Assembly (NCBI GenBank): GCA_025345505.1
Contig: JANVCC010000077.1
Location: forward strand, 517,800-581,799
Source of the DNA: Todiramphus chloris collaris
Taxonomy: Eukaryota > Chordata > Aves > Coraciiformes > Alcedinidae
Reading direction: 5' to 3'
Length of the DNA: 64,000 bases
The notes under the pieces are model-generated. The model saw only the letters and a list, made by a program, of their open reading frames with translations, had not been told where the DNA came from and did no database searches. Below are positions 10,001-20,036 of the stretch, piece by piece. The translations under genes and the position numbers were made by a program. Position 1 is the first letter of the stretch, and every line of letters begins with the position of its first letter.

Positions 10001-13000
10001 AGGTTTGCTGAAAATACATCTCGCTGACATGTTGGCAGTTGAATACAGATACACCACTGCACGCAGCAAACACGAGCGAAAAAGGACCTCATTAGTGATG
10101 AATATAAACACACGTGCACACCTTGGATATACTGCACGTGCCCCGTCAGCGGAGAAACGCGGTCTGGGGCCAGCACTGTTAGACAAGGATCTAACGGCTA
10201 CAGGCAGAAGGAGCTATCCTGGGCTCAAACTGATCTTGCTGCAGCCCTCAACCCCCAGCAGATAAATTTTGACTCGGAGCTCGGCAAACCCAGTCCCTCC
10301 TGGAGATCAGGTAAGATGGATGGCTCCTGACCACATGAAGTGTGGAGCCACGGATGACAAGGTGGAGAAGAAAAGGTAACCATGCAATGAGAGAGAGGGG
10401 CTGGTAGCAAAGGGACAAAGCAAGGACATGAGTGGAGGCAGAGAGCTAAGAAGATGCTGCTCCTGCGACATGGATGGGGGAACTGGGGTGGAGACTCGTT
10501 TCAAGAATAGGATGAGAAAGTGGCCATCGGAGACAGCCAAAGTAACAGGAAGATGAGAGGTCTGTTTTGTGGGACACAGCACTTGTGCTAAAGTCTGAAG
10601 CTGAGAAGCAGAGCAGGGAGTTGCTGAGTGGCCCAGGGGAGGAGGAGGAGCACAATGAGGCTGTGGAGCTGAGGATGGCACTGTGGTAGTGCCAGTGGGC
10701 ATCTCTGCAAACCAAAACACACTTGACACCTGTGTGGAGTAAGGCAATAAATCATGTTGCTTATTAAGATCATCTGCAGCTCCCTGTGCATCCCTTGCAT
10801 TGCGTAGAAGCTGCATTTACTGGTAACAGGCTGCTTTAAAGCAGCCTGAGCCTCAGCAGCACACCTCACCATGGCCTCGCTGTAGAACACGCAGAAACAA
10901 GTAGTGCACATCCCAAGTAATTAACAAAGAGCAACAGGTTACATATATGGTGTTATGTCTACTTATTTTTGTCTCTCTTGCACACTGTTCTAGCTGAAAT
11001 GTGGCTGTGTGGCAAGAAGAAATTGGGAAACAAATCAAGAAGAGAGTAATGTGACATGAGGACTGACTGGGGAAAAAGAAAAGGAGTAAAAATCCAAACA
11101 CTTGAGCACCAGTGAAGAAAATGGAGCTATCCAGACAATGCCACCCTGCCAGGCAGTCACCTCATAGGCAGACACTAAATTGAAATTTAATTTTCTAGTA
11201 AATTACAGCATTCTTCCTTCCTGCCCCAAAACAAAGCCTCACACAACCGAGTGTGAAGTACATTAAAAGCAGGTCTTGTAGTCTGCAAGACCTGGTAGCT
11301 ACTACTAGTGTCAAGTAGAGAATGCACACAGAAGAGTCAGAGGGGCCAAAGACCATCTCCCAGAGCAGTGACAGCAAGGAAAGGAGCCCTGCAAGGAGAA
11401 GAAAGCCTTAATGCTGTTCTAGTGATGATGACCACCCCTGGCCTACTTCACCCTTGGGGTAACCCAAAGGATTGCACAATTCTGTCATTCAGAAAACTTG
11501 TACTAGAGAACCACTATTCCCACCTCATGGTGGGCTGGAGAGGTCACAGCTCAAGCACTTGCTGCAGTAACTCAACCAGAGGTGACGGCTTCAGCCTACC
11601 CATCCTTCAGCAAACAAGCCTGCTCTCCATAAACAACTACCTGCACAAGTTAAACCCAGCACTGCAGCTGTGGAAGGAAATGCTCCTGCCAGCTCCTCAC
11701 AAGCAGCACAATGTAGAGAAGAATCACTCCAGGTTTTCTCAGAATTGTAATTTTTAAACAGTGGGGAGTTGTCGGGAGGAAAGGAGGCAGAGAGCAAAGC
11801 AGCTCTGAGCAGGGTTTATGTGCCTGGCCAGGGAGAGCCCAGCAGAGGCTGTGGTGCCAGGAACTGGCCCCGAGGATGGCAGCGTCGGGAGCTGAGAGGT
11901 CTGTGTCGACAAGAGCTCAGAGCATCTGAGCCGTCAGGACAGTCTGGCACAGCAGCTCCTGCAAACCCACTGCCCCGTGCCCTGCAGATGGCAAAGTGCT
12001 GCTCTGCTGCCTGCCCGCTGGAGCCGGGCAGCAGGAGGGACATGCAGCACACACCCGGCCTGGGCTGGTCCTGGGCACAGCCTGCGGAAATTGTACTCCA
12101 ACACGTCTTTCTCTGAAAAACACCCAGGATTATTTGCTTTGTCTTCATCTGCTTTCCAAAGACAAGAACAATCCACAGCCCAGCCCTGAGCTCTGCTTTC
12201 AGCCCCATCTTGACAACAAAACACTCCCTCTACCTTTCATCATCCAAGGGGGCAGGAATTCAGATCTAAACCCGCAAGGCACAGTCCAGCTCCCGTTAAA
12301 AGGCTCTGTGCACAGATTTTGTGAGTGTTAGTTTTTGTGCAGGACATGCTGGATTTAACGTGGGAAAGCCAGGGATTGCTGAACGTCTCTGGCATCCCCA
12401 AGGAGGAGACAGAGCTACTGGCTGAAGGCAACTGAAGCCTAGGACAAGCTGCTGGTGCCTTGAGGCTCAGGTCACGTAGCCTGCACACCGTCCATCACAG
12501 TCAATGGGACCTCAGTGCCTCCCAGAGTCCTGTGACTCCTACAGCATCTGCTGACAGGACTTCATCTCACAGGGGCCTGCCTCCAGCACAGGAAATCTTC
12601 ATCCAACCAAGCTGAAACACAGCAGTGTGACAGAAAAACACAGGCCGAGACTGGAAATCCAAAGGAGTGGGAGGAATACGGTTGTCCTTTTAATATCTCT
12701 GACTTCTTCCCATGATGGGCCCTGGCCATTCCTCTCCAGAGCTGATGCCTGGCTGGCGCCACTGCTGGGAACCTCAGCCTGCTGATCCCTCCACCACCTA
12801 AGCCAAGCAGCGTGCACCAAACTGGGACAGACACCCAGGCACTGCTCTGCTCCTGCACCAGTGAGACACTTGCCATCTCCCACCTAATCCACGCTGAGCC
12901 AGCTGGTGCTGGTGGAGCCCTGGGGTGCAGGAAGGGAGCTGGGAGACTGGAGCAGCAGCACCTCATCCAGAAAGCCTCTCTGCACTTGCTTTGTCAAGGT

Positions 13001-15204
13001 TTTTACCCTCACGAGGTCCCCACTCCCAGAGCACAGAAGATGGAGAGCAGAGTGGCCTGCATGGACCAGCAGCAAAGGGAACTGGAGAGCAAGAGTGTGG
13101 GAAAGGCCCACGGGGCACTGGGAGCGGGGTGCCCAGCACGCACGGCTCCGCGCACGCCGTCCAGCACAGTCGCCTCGGGAGTCAGGGCAAAAGATGGAGA
13201 AAGAGGGGGTGAGAAGGATGGGGAAAAGAGGGTTTGCTGCTGGGGAGTGGCACGAGGAGAGGGGTAAGAGCGGTGCTCCTGGGCACACCCGGCCCAGGGG
13301 AAGGAGAGCCCCACGTGCCTGCCAACAGGCTGCCCCAGGCAGAGCTTACAGGAGGACGAGATGGAGAAGCAAGAGGGAAAGAAAGCCTGTACAGATCAGT
13401 CATTTAACTGCCATCAGTGCCCTTCTGCCTCACACCTCTCCTGGAACACTCTTAAATCTCTTCTGATGGAATGTTTGACATATTTAATGCATGCAGTAAA
13501 AATTAAAGTAACAGATAACTTCATATTAATCTGTACAGGGACTGACAGGCTAGATTTAATCACTTCCTAGCTGTTCAGAGAGTTAACTTATTCTACCATG
13601 ATTCAAAGGAAAGGTAAAGGATTCTTATTTTTTTTTAAATCAGCCATTTCATAGTAAGAGAAAAATGTGCCGCAGCCTCTTGTGCGTCAGTGCGGGGGGA
13701 AGGGAATACCTGCAAGAGAGCCAGAGGTGCTCTGTGAAGGGCATGCGAATCTCAAATGCCTTGTTTCATTCTCTGTGCTAAACGAGAACAATGAAAGATT
13801 TAAAGACGATTATCTGGTTTCCACCTCCAGTCCACAGGCTTTGGGATCTGGGGTTCAGTACCAACTGTGAAAAGCAATTCCCATTACAGCCAAGCCCTTT
13901 CTAGCCTCTGCCCCCAGGGCAGGTGTCTCTTGAACCGGTGGCCAGCCCTGGAGCCTTGCTCTGAGCAGGGACAAGGGAGCCAAGCCAGGCTGTTAAAGAT
14001 TGGGTGACCCCAGAGCCTGCCCGTCCCCCTCTGAGGCGCTGCTGCTTTCTGTGCGGGAGGCGCTTCCAGCGGGATTCATGCAAACAGACTTTGTGCAGCA
14101 ACGTGAGAAGTGAAGCTGTGGCAACACAATGGCCAAGCACGGCCCTTTGAGCGCAGACCTCAGCAATCCCCCCCAGCCACGCAGCACCCCTGCCCGGCAG
14201 AGCCAGCACCCACACATGCACTGCGCACAGGTTTTCCTGGGCAGTGCTGGGCACCATGACCCGGTTCTGCCACTTACAGCCCCTCAGCTGGTGTGAAGCG
14301 TGCTGCAGGGGCTCGCGGAGGAGCCCCGCAAAGGTGCCGTGCAGGGGAGGGCAGAGGCTTGGACGCTCTCAGACTCCACAGCGTGAGACACAAGCGAGGG
14401 CAAACCAACGGCACCTCGCTAGTCAATGGATGAAATGCAAATTACAGTAAAAAATAAACTTAAGTCAGTCCCTTATCCCAATCCTATTCCAACTGCAAAT
14501 CCTGGCTTAGGAGGGTGCAAGGCAAGACGTGCACAGGAGCACAGGGTGAGGACCAGGGCTCCCCTTCTGCAGAGCACCATCAGAAGGAGCCTGAGCCCAT
14601 AAAAAGGGAGAGGGACAACCTTCAACAAGGCGCTGCAGAAACTCATTTGCCGCCAGGGACCACAGAAATCACCACGAGCGCAGCAAAGTGGGAGAGGAAG
14701 GTCTGTCCAAAAGCAGGGCATGGTAGGACCGATTCATCCCTGAAGCCAGCAAGAAATAAAGACGGACAGAGCCCAGCACACCTGCCCAGCAGCAGAGCAT
14801 GGGGCAGCCTGGTACCCGCAGCATCTCCTCTGCCACCTCCGCCTGGGCGGGACCTCCCTACCCCAGGGGCCGTGCCATGGGGGAGCGAGGTGGCCATCAG
14901 CAGTACACACACCAGCAGCTAATTCATACTGGGGTGCAGGCGACAGTATGGAACACCGGCAGCTGCTACCAACGGACCGACAAAGGACAGATTCGCCTTC
15001 CTCTCCCTCGGGGATGGGAAATGGTTTTGGTTTTGCTTTAAATGCCACTAAGGAGACAAACAGAAGGAGGACTCGGAAGGAAAGGGAAATGTTTGTGTGC
15101 ACCCAAAGGCTGCCGAAAGCTACTTCATGTGCACAAAGGTGGTTTTCTTTCTGCTACAGTACAAGTGCTTGTGCCTCAAGTATAAAACGCAAGCCTCCAA
15201 ATCA
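7081..15204. other. Tail-to-tail interval between SLIT1 and LCOR; no gene recognised
   Basis: Both strands were read without finding a protein or RNA family I recognise. Contents seen are a T-rich tract at about 7337-7364, A-rich tracts near 8020, a CCCAT/CCCGT pentamer repeat at 8650-8702, AT-rich UTR-like sequence at about 8580-9000, and a CpG-dense block at about 9930-10170. Some of it may be an extended 3'UTR of the PALI1 isoform (minus strand); a minus-strand AATAAA at 8463-8468 would suit a distal end. Confidence 0.4.
8650..8702. repeat. CCA and CCCAT/CCCGT microsatellite
   Basis: A short (CCA)n run is followed by imperfect CCCAT and CCCGT pentamers and a C-run. It is simple sequence in the intergenic interval. 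Confidence 0.75.
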
Positions 15205-15223
15205 CACAGACGAGCTTCTTATT

Positions 15224-15229
15224 TTTATT
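15224..15229 (-). promoter_or_regulatory. LCOR: Candidate proximal poly(A) signal for the PALI1 isoform
   Basis: TTTATT on the plus strand is AATAAA on the LCOR sense strand, about 290 nt after the PALI1 stop. About 15-20 nt further along the sense strand is a GU-rich stretch (TCTGTGTGATTTGG), as expected for a working cleavage site. It would give a short 3'UTR of roughly 310 nt (15205-15517). Confidence 0.5.
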
Positions 15230-15517
15230 TTTAAAGTGATAAATAAGGCACTGTACTTTTAACTAAAACTGCCTGGTTCCAAGTTTAAAAAACCCAAGGA
15301 ACGTTCAAACTGCAGAAACTTCCTTCTGAACAGCAGAGCCAGACAGGTGGACCTCTTCTCTGTCCGAGACACATCTGCCGATGCCTAAAATCACGGGCAT
15401 TATCCTTTAACTGCGGATTTTCAAAGGCTTGCTACAGCTTATAAAAGCAGCTTTAGTTAATGCATGGTAAAGGGTTACTACTATACATCAGTTTTGTACA
15501 TGGCTACCGGTTCTTTG

Positions 15518-18500
15518 CTATTTTGGGTCCATTCGTGAGCGTTTGCTGTGCGAACAGTCCACTTTTGCCCTCAGCTTCCTCTTGCCCTGTGACCCACCGC
15601 TCTCCTGCATCTTCTTCATGGACCTCGTCAGGGTCTTCCCACTGCTGGACTTCTTGTTGGCCATCTTCTGTGACCGTGTGGAGGACTCTCCCAGGGGCTT
15701 CTGCTTCGGGGACTTGGCCAGCTCCTCGTGGCTGGGGAGCAGCATGGCCCGTCTGCTCGTGTTCTCCTTGCCCTTCCGCATGGGGAGCCGCACCTTCTCC
15801 AGCTGCCTTTTTGGGACTCTCTTCTCTTTCAAAGATATTTTTCTAGCCAGCTTATTGCTTCTCTCGATGGCAGCCTGCTTTCGGGTGGCAGGAGCTTTCA
15901 CACTGACCTCTGAATGCTTTAATTTAATGGCCTTCTTGGCAGGCAGCTTGTCCTTGGTGGAGGAGCTGGACCGCTCCTGCATGCTCCCGCTCTCCTTCAG
16001 CATCCTCTTCTTCCTGCTAAGCTGGAGGTCAGCTTTGGGCGACGGGTCCTCCTGGGACCTGCTCTTTCCCTTCCGCCCCTTCCCAATCCCATCCACTGAT
16101 GGAGATTTAGCAGGAAAGGCATCTGCTTTGATCTGCAAGGCCAGCTTTGGAGACATCAGTGGGTTGATGCACACGCTCTTCCGGCTCTGCTTGCTCTCCA
16201 GGGACAGGTGGTCCCCTGGGCCATCACTCTTCTTCTCCGCCTTCACCATGCGGTGCTGGGCTCGCAGCTTGCCCCGCAAGTTGGAGTACTTGCGTAGGAT
16301 CCTGGTGCTGGCCTGCGTGGGCAAGCTAGGGGCAGGCTGGATGGTTTTGTCTTCACTCAGGTCCTTGGTGCCAGCATCGGCAGGAGACATTTGGATGGAA
16401 GCAGAGGCTTCTTCAGCTTCCATTTTATCCGCATTGTCCCGAATTTTAGCCCAAAGCTTTTGGTTCTTCAGGTTATTCCGAGCTGGGGTAGTGGCAGCAA
16501 ACTTCTTGAGGTGTTTTTTCAAACGTTCGGCTTGCAGTGAGCTAGGGTAGAGACTGGAGGAGGAATATTTCTGCATGGGGACTTTGATGGGGGGGATCTC
16601 CCCTGGGAGACGGGTGTTGAGTTTCTTCACGATCACTAGAGACCTGGTTTCAGTCGTCTCCAGAAACCACTGGCAGATGTCAGACAGCTTAAAGGCCTTC
16701 ATAAACAGCATCTGGACAGGAGAAAGCTTTTGCACTTCCAGCGAGCCTCTACTTTTCCGTGTCCTTTTCTTGCTTTTCCAAATCTCTTTCAGTTTATCAG
16801 CTTTGTTCTTTACCTTGGGGGTTGGCTGCACCTCCTTCTCCAGCTGAATCCAGCCCTTTTGAACTTTCATGTACTGGGCATTGAACTCGGCAATGAGCTC
16901 CTGGTTCTCTTCTTCAGCACACCACTCCATGAACTTTGGTTTGCTGTCAACCACGTCTATGTCCTCCAATGCTGAGGAGTCATCGTTCCCTGAACTGCTT
17001 TCGTCCCTCGGTTTGGGGATCACTTGCACAGACTCCTTCCCTGGTGTGCTCTTTTTTGCAGTATCTACAGGTGCAGGTGTGTGTCTTAAGTTATAAAACT
17101 GCAGGGCAACTTTTTTATGCTTCGCAGCCTTTGCTGGAAGATGCTTGCTTCCACCTCTGCTGCTAGGACATGGAGGTGAAGTGGCCAGTGGCTCGTAGTT
17201 TTTCAGCTTGCTCGTGTCCACGGCACTGTCGGAGCTCTCCTCATCCTTCGTGCTGGCATCATCTGGTTTCACATCCACTTGCTCAGCATCCTTTTCAGGC
17301 AAGCTGCTCTCTGGAGAGAGGAGAATGTTCCTCTTCTCAGAATCAGCCTGGTCACTGATTTCCAGCATCTCATCCAATTGACTTTGGCTGCCATTAGCAG
17401 GGTGGTCATCTTTAGAGGAATTTTCTCCCTCTGCTGCAGTCTCTTTTGCTAAGATGCTTTTGTAGGTTTGTCTGGTAGTGACACCATTCTCCTCACCTGG
17501 CCACTGCTCAGCGATGCTCTCTGGAGCCTGGCCAGTGCCTGGCCCCTCACTGGTACTGAGCAGCATATTGGGGAAGCAGTCGTTTGGGAAGTGCACAGAT
17601 GCTGCCCCATCCAGGTGCACTTCTCTCTTGAGCCGCTTAGCGCCAGGGCTCTTGGAGAGTTTGATCGAAAGGCAAGGAAGCTGAACAGAGCTGGAAGAAC
17701 CAGCATCTTCAGCACTGCCCTCAGCAGGTGACTGGGACAGCTGGCTTCGGAGACGCCGGTCTGATGCCACAAGCACTCTCCTTCCTTTCTTTCGCTTCTT
17801 GTCTAGACCATCTTTGGAAGAGTTAGAGTCTTTCCCTGCAGTGTCTGAGCTGTCTGGTTCAGGTGGCATTTCCCATTCAACGGGCTCTTTTTCACTTGCT
17901 GGGCTGTTATTCTGCACTGCCTCCCCTTCTGAGATTTCGGGGAGGGCTGCGCTGGCCTGCACAGCCTCCTCTTGCGCAAGGGAGGCATCACCCGCCGTGC
18001 CTGATAGTTCAGCTTTTGGTTCAGCATCGACGCTTTTGTTCATACCCACAGACTGCACTGTGGCAGGGGGCTCTGGGGGGCTCTCCCCATCCATGGTGGC
18101 AGGGATCTCACTGGGAGGCTGCCAGCCTGGAGAGTGTGAAGAGGGCTCCACCAGACAAAGCCCACAGGGCTCTGTGTCCCCTGTGCCTGGAAGCTGGGCA
18201 GGATCCTCGGCACCATCATGGGCCGGGGGTGCTATGTCCACATCAGCAGAGGGCTGCAAGGAGGACTTTGGCTCTGGGATGCCAGAGAGGTCTGGATCAG
18301 TTTGTGCATCACAGCCAGAACAACTTTCCTCCCCACCGGGTGCTTCTGAGATAGGAAGGGCAGGAAGATCAGCAGCCTGCCTAAGGCCACTGCTGTCCCC
18401 AGAGGAGCCCAGGCTGCTGTCAGCCTCGCAGGGGACACTGCCTCCCACTCTGGTCCCATCTCCTTCTGCGGGAGGAGAGCTGGGGCGTGGGGAACTGGGA

Positions 18501-20036
18501 GGTGGCGAGTCTGCTGAGCTGTCCTCTTTCTGGGGGCTGGGTGGAGCAGAGAGGGAGAAGAAGGGCACAGCCATGGTGGCTTCCCTCGACCGCAGCGCCC
18601 GGGTTTCCCGGGGCTGTACAGAGCCCAGCTCAGCTCTCTCTCTCATTTCTCGGCTGGTTGGTGCCCCCTTAGCCAGCAGCCTCAGGGAAACCCTTTTCTC
18701 ACCTTCCCGTCCGGCCTCTGCAGACCCCCCCACTGAGAGCACCAGGGGTGGCTTAGTGCTTATGAGGGTCTCTGTTCGCAGTGCCGGGCTGCTCCCTCTC
18801 TCCTCTGCCCGGGAGCTCTTGACCAGCGTGCGGACAGTCGGGAGCTCGCAGCACTCCCCGTTGAAGTAATAACCCCGCGTGCTCTTCCTCGCGGTCTTGC
18901 GGGACGACACTGACCGCTGGCTCTCGAAATGGCACTCGGTGATGGGCTGGCTGATGTAGACCACGTCGCACTGGTTGTCATAGTCGTTGATCCTCAGCCC
19001 TGACGCCTTCTTGCTCTTCCGAGTGGATCTGAGGGAGGCTGCCTTGGCACGGGGGTGCCCGCTGGGGGCCCGGTGGGCGGCTGGCGCAGCGCTGGCAGGC
19101 AGCCAGCCCTCTTTGGACTTGTCAAGCGGGCCCTTGTCAGCTGGGTGCAGCTGGCAGCCTGCCTTGCCCTTGGCCATGGCGTGCAGGTGGTTTTCTTGCT
19201 TTGGTCTCACATCTTGTTCTTTTGCATCTAAGTCCTGGTGCAAAGATGCTTTTGAGCTGCATTGCAAAGTGTTCTCTTTGTCAGCTCTGCGAGGGGGGGT
19301 CACAGCAAAGCCAGGATCCCAGGACTCTTCCGGCAGAGCTCTGAAAGAGCTCTTCTGGGACCCCAGACAGCTGTCTAAGCTGTCCTCGCTGCCGTTCACA
19401 TTCGCCACTTTGACCGAGATATAACCTTCCACAAGAGTCTTACCTGCTAGCTGGTCTTTATTGTCCTCACACTTTCTGACACTGGCTTCCTGCTCGTGGC
19501 CAGTGGCTTGCTGCCCTTCCAGGCTCTTTGCGGCATGATGGAAATTCAAAGAGGAAGAGTTCAACATGCTGAGGTATCCTTGGGTGAGGCTATCCTTTGG
19601 ACTAGCAGAACGAAGCCTGGTGATCGGGAGCTCTGAGAAGTCCCTTCTCAAAGCAGGACTGGAGCTCTCTGCTCTGTCCAGAGACTTCAGCTCCACTGGC
19701 TGCTTCGGGGCTTGTCCTGTAACAGGCAGGGGGCCATCGGACCCCAACTGGCCTGGGTCCAAGGAAGAAGGGGACTTTGATTCGGTACAAGTAGCACCCC
19801 TATCCTGACTTTCAGTGCTTCGCTGGCTACAACCAGAGCCACAAGTAGAGGCCTCCATGCTCTCGGATTCAGACAACTGCTGGCCTTCAGAGTCTGGTTG
19901 TACTTCAGTGTATATGTCGTTTAACACACGAATGAACTGCTTCTGGTGATGTGTACACAGTCTGACCATAAACTTTTCCAGTGGAGACTTCGGCTGATTG
20001 TTAGAGTCTATTGCTATTGTCTCTGCTGCATCCTCA
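15518..20036 (-). CDS. LCOR: PALI1-specific last exon of LCOR (C10orf12-type), 1505 codons
   Basis: A single uninterrupted exon starting after a CTCTCTAG acceptor with T, which completes a Gly codon, then EDAAETIAIDSNNQPKSPLE, ending at TAG (15518-15520). The fourteen residues of open frame upstream of the acceptor are intronic. Conserved parts are an N-terminal LCTHHQKQFIRVLNDIYTEV segment, a DNQCDVVYISQPITECHF segment (exon residue about 347), a basic KKRKKGRR motif (17777-17800), the KFMEWCAEEENQELIAEFNA block (about 1036), an ASTRILRKYSNLRGKLRAQ block (about 1241) and a Lys/Arg-rich tail. The middle is Ser/Pro/Glu-rich and probably disordered. In mammals this exon makes PALI1 a PRC2.1 subunit that promotes EZH2 methylation. 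The exon is fully intact here. Confidence 0.95.

Noticed and set aside
15543-16550. 335-codon open frame on the plus strand across the PALI1 exon
   Set aside because: It is antisense to the well-conserved PALI1 coding sequence. It is Leu/Ser/Phe-rich, as expected from reading Lys/Glu/Ser codons backwards, and resembles no family.
17799-18869. 356-codon open frame on the plus strand across the PALI1 exon
   Set aside because: This is a shadow of the Ser/Pro/Glu-rich part of PALI1. The low stop density follows from the GC-rich codons of the true frame.
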